Source: Cardiobacteriales bacterium (GTDB lineage Bacteria > Pseudomonadota > Gammaproteobacteria > Cardiobacteriales > Wohlfahrtiimonadaceae). From it: a stretch of 14,935 nucleotides of DNA. Numbering within the stretch: the first letter of the stretch is position 1; each line of letters opens with the position of its first letter. Below, one piece after another: positions 1-6,664 of this stretch. The stretch covers positions 1 through 14,935 of the forward strand of contig JASLFR010000045.1 of the NCBI GenBank assembly GCA_030150565.1. The letters run 5' to 3'. The notes below the pieces were generated by a model, which searched no databases, was not told the DNA's origin, and saw nothing but the letters and a program-made list of their open reading frames with translations. The position numbers were made by a program, and so were the translations under genes.

Positions 1-31
1 AATAAAAAAGCCCATCTTTGTAAGGTGGGCT
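1..31 (-). terminator. Rho-independent terminator of the hemJ-lipoprotein operon
   Basis: Bases 10-16 pair with 24-30 (7 bp, one wobble) around a 7-base loop. Read on the minus strand the stem is followed by TTTTTTATT. It lies about 33 bases past the stop of the minus-strand lipoprotein gene, so it probably ends that transcript. The plus-strand side has only a broken T-tract. Confidence 0.75.
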
Positions 32-63
32 CTCTTTCTCTTGACCAATAATAAAAAGAGGAA

Positions 64-258
64 TTAATAATTCTCTTTCGCCTCTTCTAAACGGTTCTGA
101 TTACGCTCAAAACTCTCATTAAGGGACTCTTCAGCTCGCTCTTTACGTTTTAACTCCTGCTTTAATACCCCCTCACTCGCATCAGGAGCCTGACATCCAG
201 CAAGTAGAACTGATGAAATTACGAGCGCTGATAGAATCGATCTATTTTTATTAATCAT
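64..258 (-). CDS. Small lipoprotein with a charged helical tail
   Basis: This is a 64-residue protein with a lipoprotein signal: basic start (MINKNR), hydrophobic stretch at residues 8-19, and lipobox LLAGC with the acylated cysteine at position 22. The residue after Cys is Gln rather than Asp, which by the Lol rule of enteric bacteria favours the outer membrane. The mature part (about 42 residues) is almost all Glu, Lys, Arg, Asn and Gln with Leu spaced as in a single amphipathic helix or coiled coil. The start is fixed by a strong GAGGTGGG ribosome binding site (264-271). It begins 15 bases after the hemJ stop, so the two genes are probably one transcript. I do not recognise the family. Its size and Cys-plus-helix layout recall Lpp-like or entericidin-like small lipoproteins, but no such match is claimed. 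Confidence 0.8.
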   Translation of the reverse strand: MINKNRSILSALVISSVLLAGCQAPDASEGVLKQELKRKERAEESLNESFERNQNRLEEAKENY

Positions 259-273
259 TTATCCCACCTCTAA

Positions 274-723
274 TTAGCCACCAAATTGGGGTTTAATAAT
301 CACTAAAAGTACAATTGCTACTAAAAGAAGGCTCGGCGCCTCATTAAAGTAACGATAAAATTTATGAGAATGTCTATTCTTATCCGCCGCAAATTGGAGC
401 GTATAGTAGCGACAGAGGAAATGGTAAACCCCAAGGAGAATAAGAAGCGTCAATTTTGCATGAAACCATGGTTGACTCAATAGATTACTATTAATCATTA
501 AGAGTAGAAGCCCAAAAATTAGGGTTAACGATCCCCCAATATGGGTCATAATCATCAATTTACGCTCCATCACTTTAAAGGTAGAGACAGTTTCATCCGC
601 TTGCCCCATCGCATGGTAGACAAAGATACGGGGGAGATAGAAGAGCCCTGCAAACCACGTCACCATAAAGATGATGTGGAGCGCTTTAATCAACGTATAG
701 TGGGGCGCAAGCATTTCAATCAT
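274..723 (-). CDS. hemJ: HemJ-type protoporphyrinogen IX oxidase, membrane protein
   Basis: HemJ oxidises protoporphyrinogen IX to protoporphyrin IX, the penultimate step of haem synthesis, in the inner membrane. It replaces HemG or HemY in many proteobacteria. The sequence shows the family pattern: a first membrane helix with KALHII and WFAGLFYLPRIFVYH (residues 13-37), a second with MTHIGG (59-64), a third after WFHAKL (86-91), and a fourth near the C-terminus (about 129-146). Conserved His16, His37, His61 and Lys90 are present. I start it at the ATG at 723, giving 149 residues as usual for the family. The upstream in-frame ATG at 738 is less likely, because GAGG inside its second and third codons sits 6 bases before the 723 ATG and looks like the true ribosome binding site. 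The lipoprotein gene follows 15 bases after the stop. Confidence 0.92.
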   Translation of the reverse strand: MIEMLAPHYTLIKALHIIFMVTWFAGLFYLPRIFVYHAMGQADETVSTFKVMERKLMIMTHIGGSLTLIFGLLLLMINSNLLSQPWFHAKLTLLILLGVYHFLCRYYTLQFAADKNRHSHKFYRYFNEAPSLLLVAIVLLVIIKPQFGG

Positions 724-749
724 AATGTTAAACCTCATAAATAGAAAAA

Positions 750-768
750 TGATTCCAATTAAGAATCA
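750..768. promoter_or_regulatory. Inverted repeat TGATTC-N7-GAATCA, possible operator
   Basis: Two perfect 6-base arms (750-755 and 763-768) flank a 7-base AT-rich spacer. The repeat lies 27 bases before the chosen hemJ start, in the divergent hemJ/ispG gap, where a repressor or activator of hemJ could bind. It does not match the textbook Fur or FNR boxes. With 6-base arms in AT-rich DNA, chance is a real alternative. Confidence 0.3.
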
Positions 769-822
769 GAAATAAGGGTTATTTTAACAGCTCAAAGTTG
801 GAATGTATGCAAGCCGCTCTTC

Positions 823-851
823 TTGTTATCTCATGGGAACTCATGGATAAT
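823..851 (+). promoter_or_regulatory. Probable sigma-70 promoter of ispG
   Basis: A -35 box TTGTTA (823-828; 4 of 6 consensus) is separated by exactly 17 bases from a -10 box GATAAT (846-851; 5 of 6). The predicted start, near 858, gives a short leader of about 25 bases before the ispG ATG at 884. Confidence 0.6.
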
Positions 852-883
852 AGCAACACTTTTTCTAATCAATAGGAAGATTC

Positions 884-2122
884 ATGACAGACCAGATTAT
901 TCGTCGCCAAACAACTCAAGTAATGGTGGGTTCCGTCGGTATCGGTTCTGATTTTCCCATTCGGGTTCAGTCGATGACGAATACCGATAGTGAGAATATC
1001 GATGCAACCGTCAATCAAATTATTGAGCTTGCCGATGCAGGGTCAGAACTTGTACGAATTACCGTAAATAGTGAAGGTGCTGCAAAAGCAGTGCCCCATA
1101 TTGTTGAGCGCCTCTTATCAAAAGGGTATGAGACACCAATTATTGGAGATTTCCACTTTAACGGGCATCGTCTTCTACGGGCAGAGCCTGAATGTGCAAA
1201 AGCATTAGCAAAATTGAGGATCAATCCTGGAAATGTGGGGCGTGGTCGCCGTAAAGATGAGCAATTTAGTGCCATCATTGAAGAGGCTCTAAAGCATGAT
1301 AAGCCTGTAAGAATTGGGGTTAATTGGGGCTCTCTCGATCAAGAGGTCTTAAAACGTCTGATTGATGAGAATAATCAGAAGAAGAATCCCCTAACTAATG
1401 ATGAATTGATGTGTGAGGCGATGATTGTCTCAGCTCTGGAGAGTGTCGCTTTTGCAAATGAGCTTGGTATGGGGAATGATAAAATTCTCCTCTCCGTTAA
1501 GGTGAGCCAAGCGCAGCAACTTATCTCTGTTTACCGCACTATCGCCACAAAAACAGATCTTCCACTCCATTTAGGATTAACGGAAGCGGGGATGGGGATG
1601 AAAGGAATTGTCGCTTCCACTGCGGCACTCGCTCCACTCCTTCAAGAGGGGATTGGTGATACTATCCGCATCTCTCTTACACCTGAACCTAATGCGCCTC
1701 GAACAGAGGAGGTCGCTGTAGGAAGAGAGATTCTTCAGAGCCTTCAGATCCGCGCCTTTAGCCCTAAAGTGGTCGCTTGTCCTGGCTGTGGTCGTACAAG
1801 TAGCACCTATTTCCAAGAGTTAGCGCAAGAGATTCAAGGGTATGTGGATGATAAAATGCCTCAGTGGAGTGAGCAGTATGAAGGGGCAGAATCGATGATT
1901 GTCGCGGTGATGGGGTGTGTGGTGAATGGTCCTGGCGAATCGAAATTGGCCAATATAGGAATCAGTCTTCCTGGTAGTGGTGAGACTCCTGTCGCCCCTG
2001 TCTATATCAATGGTGAGCGTTCAGTTACCTTAAAGGGGGAGCGCTTAGCAGATGATTTTAAAGCGATTATCGATCGTTATGTCGAAGAGAATTACCCTAT
2101 AAAAGAGAGAGAATTGAGCTAG
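884..2122 (+). CDS. ispG: IspG, 4-hydroxy-3-methylbut-2-enyl diphosphate synthase
   Basis: IspG (GcpE) converts 2-C-methyl-D-erythritol 2,4-cyclodiphosphate to HMBPP, the sixth step of the MEP isoprenoid pathway, in the cytoplasm. The N-terminal 290 residues form the TIM-barrel part, with VQSMTNTDSENIDATVNQI and LRINPGNVG (111-119) as clear landmarks. The C-terminal part holds the iron-sulfur ligands: Cys299 and Cys302 (ACPGCGRTSS), Cys345 (MGCVVNGPGES) and Glu352. At 412 residues it is the longer form of the bacterial enzyme (E. coli has 372), with 42 residues between the second and third cysteines. A ribosome binding site AGGAAG (874-879) precedes the ATG. It probably heads an operon with trmB, whose ATG follows 3 bases after the stop. 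Identification is secure. Confidence 0.98.
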   Translation: MTDQIIRRQTTQVMVGSVGIGSDFPIRVQSMTNTDSENIDATVNQIIELADAGSELVRITVNSEGAAKAVPHIVERLLSKGYETPIIGDFHFNGHRLLRAEPECAKALAKLRINPGNVGRGRRKDEQFSAIIEEALKHDKPVRIGVNWGSLDQEVLKRLIDENNQKKNPLTNDELMCEAMIVSALESVAFANELGMGNDKILLSVKVSQAQQLISVYRTIATKTDLPLHLGLTEAGMGMKGIVASTAALAPLLQEGIGDTIRISLTPEPNAPRTEEVAVGREILQSLQIRAFSPKVVACPGCGRTSSTYFQELAQEIQGYVDDKMPQWSEQYEGAESMIVAVMGCVVNGPGESKLANIGISLPGSGETPVAPVYINGERSVTLKGERLADDFKAIIDRYVEENYPIKERELS

Positions 2123-2125
2123 TTT

Positions 2126-2839
2126 ATGTGTGAAGAGAAGAGAGCAGTAACTGAAGAGATAACCCCTAAACGGCATCGTGAAATTAAGAGCTTTGTACGT
2201 AGAGAGGGGCGCTTAACACGAGGGCAGGAGCGGATTCTCTCCGAAAGCCCCTACCTTATCGATCATAGCGCTGTGGGGAGGATCTGGGATTTAGATCAAC
2301 TCTTTAATCGTAAAGGGGCGCGCCGAACCTTAGAGATCGGGTATGGTGATGGAGCCTCTTTTGTTGAGATGGCTCAAGCCGCGCCTGAAGAGGATTTTTT
2401 AGGGTTAGAGGTTCATCGTCCTGGTGTGGGAAGAATGTTGCTGGAGGTTGAGCGGTTAGGATTAACCAATATCCGCACTATCGATTATGATGCGGTTAAA
2501 ATTATTGATGAAGCGCTCCCAGAGGCCTCTATCGATCGTGTGCAGATCTTCTTTCCCGATCCATGGCATAAGAAACGTCACAATAAACGGCGGATTATTC
2601 AGCCTGAATTTATTAAAAAATTGGCGCGCATCATTCCAAAAGGGGGGCAAGTCTGCCTCGCTACTGATTGGGAGCCATACGCTGAGCATATGATGGAGGT
2701 GATGAGCGCCTCTCCCGATTTTAAGAATAGTGTTGATGGATTTATCCTCAATCAGACGCATCGCCCCACCACAAAATATGAACGGCGTGGATTGCGTCTT
2801 GGTCATGGCGTGTGGGATCTGGTCTTTATTCGTCAATAA
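2126..2839 (+). CDS. trmB: TrmB, tRNA (guanine-N7)-methyltransferase
   Basis: TrmB methylates N7 of guanine 46 in the tRNA variable loop, using S-adenosylmethionine. Family marks in order are: the basic N-terminal helix with SFVRREGRLTRGQ (22-34), the SAM-binding loop LEIGYGDG (69-76), GLEVHRPGVG (93-102), the catalytic FFPDPWHKKRHNKRR (142-156), ATDWEPYAEHM (179-189), and TKYERRG (216-222) near the end. Length (237) is normal. The start lies 3 bases after the ispG stop with only a weak purine stretch upstream, which suggests translation coupled to ispG. No key residue is missing. Confidence 0.97.
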   Translation: MCEEKRAVTEEITPKRHREIKSFVRREGRLTRGQERILSESPYLIDHSAVGRIWDLDQLFNRKGARRTLEIGYGDGASFVEMAQAAPEEDFLGLEVHRPGVGRMLLEVERLGLTNIRTIDYDAVKIIDEALPEASIDRVQIFFPDPWHKKRHNKRRIIQPEFIKKLARIIPKGGQVCLATDWEPYAEHMMEVMSASPDFKNSVDGFILNQTHRPTTKYERRGLRLGHGVWDLVFIRQ

Positions 2840-2858
2840 ATAGAGGAGTCACGACTTC

Positions 2859-3620
2859 ATGAGGCTTAAAGAGTGGGGAATAGCAACGCTTCTTCTGATT
2901 CAAGCAAGTTACGCTGATATCTATATGTATGAGGATGAGTTTGGGCAGAAACACTTTGTCAATAAGCCTGTTGAGCATGGACGATTGGTACAGGGTGTCT
3001 CCCCAATCTCAACGCTCGATGATCATGAAGATGTGCAAAAATTATTGAGCGCGCCTCGATTTAGTCGAGAAGTCTCAATGCATGGAGATGCTAATGCGTT
3101 TGTGGGGCATTTTCCTAAACCTTTCTCTCTTCGTGGGGAGGAGCGGAAAAACTTCACCAATATCTTAGAGATGCAGATGAATCTACAAGCGCATCTTCCT
3201 AAAACGATCGGTTTTGCTAATCGCTCCCTCTATGAGCCCTATATCGATCAGATTGCACGACAGCATGGAATCCATCCAGCCCTTATACATGCGGTGATCT
3301 CTGTAGAGTCAGCTTATAATCCTAATGCGCTCTCTCATGCAGGGGCTCAAGGTTTAATGCAGCTAATGCCTGCAACTGCGCGCCGTTTTGGGGTGACAGA
3401 TGCGTATGATCCCATTCAGAATATTCAAGGGGGGGTAACCTATCTTCGCTTTCTACTCGATAAGTTTGAAGATCTCTCCTTAGCACTTGCAGGATACAAC
3501 GCAGGTGAGGGGAATGTGATGAAGTATGGTAATAAAATTCCTCCCTTCAAAGAGACTCAGCAATATGTCCCCCGTGTTTTAGGGTATTATCAGAAATATT
3601 TAGCTGAAGGGCGCTATTAA
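2859..3620 (+). CDS. Periplasmic lytic transglycosylase with SLT domain
   Basis: A secreted murein lytic transglycosylase that cleaves the MurNAc-GlcNAc bond to form 1,6-anhydroMurNAc. Residues 1-19 are a signal peptide (likely cut after SYA). Residues 20-45 (IYMYEDEFGQKHFVNKP) resemble the DUF4124 module often found before SLT domains. Residues 125-253 are the SLT domain, with catalytic Glu150 in VESAYNP, then GAQGLMQLMPATA (162-174), AGYNAGEGNV (211-220) and the closing YVPRVLGYYQKYL. The start is preceded by AGAGGAG (2842-2848). It lies 19 bases after trmB and ahead of a strong terminator, so it is probably the last gene of the ispG operon. The family is sure; the exact orthologue (Slt70, MltC or other) is not, and the compact size argues against Slt70. 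Confidence 0.92.
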   Translation: MRLKEWGIATLLLIQASYADIYMYEDEFGQKHFVNKPVEHGRLVQGVSPISTLDDHEDVQKLLSAPRFSREVSMHGDANAFVGHFPKPFSLRGEERKNFTNILEMQMNLQAHLPKTIGFANRSLYEPYIDQIARQHGIHPALIHAVISVESAYNPNALSHAGAQGLMQLMPATARRFGVTDAYDPIQNIQGGVTYLRFLLDKFEDLSLALAGYNAGEGNVMKYGNKIPPFKETQQYVPRVLGYYQKYLAEGRY

Positions 3621-3637
3621 TTCTTATTTATACTCAT

Positions 3638-3670
3638 AAAAAAACCGACCCAATTTAGGGTCGGTTTTTT
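3638..3670. terminator. Bidirectional rho-independent terminator between converging operons
   Basis: An 8-bp perfect stem (3644-3651 with 3658-3665, ACCGACCC / GGGTCGGT) with a 6-base loop is flanked by seven A on the left and six T on the right, so it has a U-tract in both directions. It lies between the stops of the transglycosylase (plus) and greB (minus) and should serve both. Confidence 0.92.
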
Positions 3671-3686
3671 ATTTTCTACTCAAATA

Positions 3687-4154
3687 TTACGCTTCGTAAC
3701 GAATCTCTAAAATCGTATACTCAATGCGCCCGCTCTCTAAATTGAGGATGATAGAATCATCCAACCCTTTTCCAATCAAAGCACGGGCAAGAGGGGAGTT
3801 AACAGAGATATAGGTGGGGGCGTGATCAAATTCATCACTTCCGACAATCCGAATCTCACGCTCTTCTCCCGCTTCATCTTCCAGCAGAACGTAAGCGCCA
3901 AAATAGACTCGATCTCTATTGGGGGGAAGATCACGCACAACCGTTAAATCGCCAAGACGTTTGCTTAAAAAACGGATGCGACGATCAATCTCTCGAAGCT
4001 GCTTCTTTCCATATTGATACTCCGCATTTTCAGAGCGATCCCCAAGTGCAGCTGCTTCACTAACCGCTTGAGTTACTTTGGGGCGTTTATCTTTCCAGAG
4101 ATAATCGAGCTCTTTTGAGAGTGCTTCAAATCCTTGTGGAGTAATGTAATTCAT
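3687..4154 (-). CDS. greB: Transcript cleavage factor GreB
   Basis: GreB enters the secondary channel of backtracked RNA polymerase and stimulates cleavage of the extruded RNA. At 155 residues it has the normal two-part form: an N-terminal coiled coil (about 1-75) and a C-terminal globular domain. The coiled-coil tip holds the acidic pair in LGDRSENAEYQYGKKQLREI (Asp39, Glu42). GreB rather than GreA is indicated by DYLWKDKRPKVT near the N-terminus, REIDRRIRFLSKRL, VYFGAYVLLEDE and the SPLARALIGK segment. A good ribosome binding site (AGGAGC, 7 bases from the ATG) overlaps the stop of the upstream pseudo-helicase gene 10 bases away, so the two are almost certainly co-transcribed and possibly coupled. 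Confidence 0.96.
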   Translation of the reverse strand: MNYITPQGFEALSKELDYLWKDKRPKVTQAVSEAAALGDRSENAEYQYGKKQLREIDRRIRFLSKRLGDLTVVRDLPPNRDRVYFGAYVLLEDEAGEEREIRIVGSDEFDHAPTYISVNSPLARALIGKGLDDSIILNLESGRIEYTILEIRYEA

Positions 4155-4164
4155 CTAAATGCTC

Positions 4165-5874
4165 CTATTGATTCCCATTCTTATCATTACGACGACGTGA
4201 ATTTCGGCGAGGATTGCGCTGATTGCCCCGATTATTATTCTCTGTCTGATTGGGCATCTCCTGTGTAAAGATCGCCTCTAAAGGATCGCTATTTGGATTA
4301 AAGCGGCGACGTTTATTGATCTTGGCGATATTCATCTCAAACGAATCCTCTCCAAAGGGGAGTCGATTTTCGTTCACAATATCTACATGGTTGAAGTTGG
4401 GCTCTTCTACCACTTTAGGGGCTCTCTTTCTCCGCTCTTGGCGCGGTTCTGGGCGCTCTCTTTGTGGCTGATTTCGGTTATTTCGCTTCTTACGCTCAGG
4501 CTGGCGACGCTCTCTCTCCTCTTCCTGTTGCTGCTTCTGCTCAACCGCTCTCTCCGCTGGAGCGCGCCCTTTACTATTTCGCTCCCGTTGACACTGATTT
4601 CGTGGGTGCTCAGCTCTAAAGAGATTCACCTTGAGCTCTTCACCACACTCTGCTAAGAGGCTCTCAATCCAGACACGCTGATTCTCTGTTGCAAGTACCA
4701 TTCGCTCATTTGGAGTAAAAGCTGCGGTAGTCTCTTTAATAAGATTGATCAATTCAATATAGAGATCGGGGAGATCGTAGATGATTAAAAAGCTACTTTT
4801 AGGGACTGATTCAACAATTTTAGGGAGACACTCCTCCAGAATCACAAGAGCGGTCATCCCTTGATTAAATTCAGAAACAATCTTCTCCTCAACCTGTTTT
4901 GAGGTGCGCTTATGGATAATTTTGGTACGAACGCCCCCTTTTGTGAGGTAGATCTGCAGCGCCCGCGCCTCATGGAAGTGCTTTACAATAATGAGTGATT
5001 GTCGATCTTCCCGCTTACTCAAAAGATCTCTTAAATATTGACGTTTAAAATTGCCATTTAAGAGCGGAATATCGATTATTTCACTCTTTAAGGAGTGATT
5101 TTTATCCTCTTTCTCTCTCTTCTCTTTAGAAGAGGTGATCGGCTCTTGCTGTTTACTAGATTGCTCTATTTTTTTAGGTTGAGAGATGATCGCTTTAGAC
5201 TCATCACTCTCCTGCTTAATGAGAGGTTTTAAATCTTTAATCTTCTGTTGGAAAAGCCAGCGGTTCTCTTTTTGCTTCTCTTGCAAAGAGCGCTCCATTC
5301 GCTCCATTAACGGATTAATCTCAAGAGGGATTAGCGCAATCTTCTTCTCTCTTAGGTGTGCAATATGGCGCCTTAAGAGTGTTTCTCCCGCTAAGAGTAG
5401 AGATTCGCTATTTTTTGGCTCGTAACAGAGATAGTCAAAATTCTCCCCAATAGTGGCCCACCAATCATCATGCAGATTTAGATGGTAGAGCGTTGTAATA
5501 ACAATGGGGGAGCTCATCTCATCTAAAGAGTGGTGATGGTGAGGGAGAAGAAGGGTAGCTAGGGGCTCTTTTTTAAATTGCTCCTGCTCCTTTTTACTGT
5601 AAGGGGACTCTTTCGCAAAGGGGAGCAGATTAATGATATCTCTTAAGAGAAAGGCATCTTCAATACGATTAACCATTAAGAGCGCACGTTGATTATTAGG
5701 CGCTAAGGCGTAAGAGAGAAGGGAGAGAGCAGGGAGAAGATCGGGGAGTTGGTCGTTATCGAGAGGAGGGGGGGCATCCGTTAGAGCGATGGCTAAACTT
5801 AAACGCGTCTTCACCCGCGCCGATAATTCCCCCCAGAGTGAGGCGTAACTTTCATATATCGAACTAGAACTCAT
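4165..5874 (-). CDS. Degenerate DEAD-box helicase-like protein with basic Arg/Asn-rich tail
   Basis: A 569-residue protein with no intact motif I, II, V or VI but a DEAD-box outline. Residues 45-85 (LPALSLLSYAL, then RALLMVNRIEDAFLLRDI) sit where motif Ia would be. IVITTLYHL (124-132) sits where TPGRL would be, and FDYLCYEPKN (146-155) where DEAD would be, reading YEPK. A polar linker (about 190-265) leads to a RecA2-like half: SLIIVKHFHEARALQIYL (293-310; motif IV region), then GGVRTKIIHKRTSKQVEEKI, and FLIIYDLPD (362-370; as in INYDLP). Motif V reads VILEECLPKI and motif VI reads NLIKETTAAF, both without their catalytic residues. Residues 420-569 are a disordered tail rich in Arg, Asn, Gln and Glu, resembling RNA-binding tails of RhlB/RhlE or RNase E. 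The frame is open throughout, which argues for a maintained protein. It lies directly upstream of greB. I infer an ATP-independent RNA-binding or scaffold role; a truly unrelated fold remains possible. Confidence 0.85.
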   Translation of the reverse strand: MSSSSIYESYASLWGELSARVKTRLSLAIALTDAPPPLDNDQLPDLLPALSLLSYALAPNNQRALLMVNRIEDAFLLRDIINLLPFAKESPYSKKEQEQFKKEPLATLLLPHHHHSLDEMSSPIVITTLYHLNLHDDWWATIGENFDYLCYEPKNSESLLLAGETLLRRHIAHLREKKIALIPLEINPLMERMERSLQEKQKENRWLFQQKIKDLKPLIKQESDESKAIISQPKKIEQSSKQQEPITSSKEKREKEDKNHSLKSEIIDIPLLNGNFKRQYLRDLLSKREDRQSLIIVKHFHEARALQIYLTKGGVRTKIIHKRTSKQVEEKIVSEFNQGMTALVILEECLPKIVESVPKSSFLIIYDLPDLYIELINLIKETTAAFTPNERMVLATENQRVWIESLLAECGEELKVNLFRAEHPRNQCQRERNSKGRAPAERAVEQKQQQEEERERRQPERKKRNNRNQPQRERPEPRQERRKRAPKVVEEPNFNHVDIVNENRLPFGEDSFEMNIAKINKRRRFNPNSDPLEAIFTQEMPNQTENNNRGNQRNPRRNSRRRNDKNGNQ

Positions 5875-6308
5875 ATTTATACTCTATTTAATTGGTCTCT
5901 TTATGTTGAATTATCCGTCAATAGTTCTGCTTCGGAGCATCACACGATTAAAATTCTTCTTATTAAAATATGGCTCACATTAAGCCTATCATTTATACAA
6001 ATCATTCAATAAATTTGGAGATCTTCACCCATTGAATCTTAAATGGGTGGCTAAATCGCGCCAAAGAAGAGAATCAAAACGGATCTTCTTATTATAATTA
6101 TATGCTCCCCTAGAATTATGGTTAGTGGGGCATCTTAAAGATTGAAGGGCGCAAAATAGCGGGGATTAGACAGCGCTTCCCCGTAAAATTTCACCTTTAT
6201 AAGCTAGCATAAAAAGGCTAGAATGCAAAAGATTAATCACCGCTCAATTTATCAACGCTTTGAGTCACTATTATAGAATAGCCCCGCAATTTGGGCAGGA
6301 GATCTCTT
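5875..6308. other. Noncoding region with four hairpins, upstream of lapA
   Basis: I find no supported gene in these 434 bases. The left part (5875-6020) is AT-rich and holds the leader of the minus-strand pseudo-helicase gene. The middle holds four hairpins in a row: 6026-6033/6042-6049 (8 bp, CACCCATT), 6064-6070/6084-6090 (7 bp, AAGAAGA), 6102-6108/6127-6133 (ATGC and CCC with one bulge), and 6160-6165/6178-6183 (CGGGGA, extended by a G.U pair if read on the plus strand). None is followed by a U-tract, so they are not simple terminators. A perfect TATAAT lies at 6093-6098 without a recognisable -35 box. The region could hold a small RNA or a long structured leader of lapA. Confidence 0.4.
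6196..6224 (+). promoter_or_regulatory. Possible lapA promoter
   Basis: TTTATA (6196-6201; 4 of 6) and TAGAAT (6219-6224; 5 of 6) are spaced by 17 bases, about 85 bases before the lapA ATG. A second candidate, TTATCA (6249-6254) and TATAGA (6272-6277), also with 17-base spacing, lies closer to the gene. Sequence alone does not decide between them. Confidence 0.35.
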
Positions 6309-6611
6309 ATGAAAAAGATTTGGTTTTGGACAAAGTTTTCCCTAGGCTTCCTTCTGGTTGCTCTCTTCTTCATCCTCTTCTTTCAAAATCGTGGCGTGGT
6401 GATTAATGACCTTAACTATATTTTCGGCTCAGTTGAATCGATTTCACTAAGCACCCTTATCTTAATTACCTTTGTGGCTGGTGCTATCTTCAGCCTCATC
6501 TTAACGTTGTTGATTAATATCCCTCTCTTTGTAAATCGTTTAAGTGATAAACGAAAGATTGATCAGCTAGAGCGGGAGCTTGCAACCGTTAAAGAGAACT
6601 CCACAATCTAA
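6309..6611 (+). CDS. lapA: LapA, inner-membrane partner of LapB
   Basis: LapA (formerly YciS, DUF1049) is a small inner-membrane protein that works with LapB in LPS assembly control. The 100-residue product has two membrane segments (about 9-26 and 49-73), the QNRGVVINDL segment between them that is typical of the family, and a C-terminal charged coiled coil (about 78-96, RKIDQLERELATVKE). I start it at the ATG at 6309, which has a clear ribosome binding site (GCAGGAGA, 6295-6302). An in-frame TTG at 6291 would overlap that site and is rejected. lapB follows 53 bases downstream, the conserved pairing in gammaproteobacteria. Confidence 0.93.
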   Translation: MKKIWFWTKFSLGFLLVALFFILFFQNRGVVINDLNYIFGSVESISLSTLILITFVAGAIFSLILTLLINIPLFVNRLSDKRKIDQLERELATVKENSTI

Positions 6612-6664
6612 AATAAAAATAGCCCCTTTTAATGATGATCTACTTAGCTGCAGATATTTTATAG

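Noticed and set aside
541..744. Plus-strand open frame of 67 codons opposite hemJ
   Set aside because: It lies wholly antisense to a well-supported membrane protein gene, has no ribosome binding site, and its composition is explained by the opposite strand.
4387..4656. Leu/Ser-rich hydrophobic plus-strand frame that could pass for a membrane protein
   Set aside because: It is the complement of the Arg/Glu/Gln-rich tail of the minus-strand pseudo-helicase; those codons read backwards give Leu and Ser runs.
6291..6308. Upstream TTG start for lapA
   Set aside because: It would place the strong AGGAGA ribosome binding site inside the coding region. The ATG at 6309 has ideal spacing and gives the usual LapA N-terminus.
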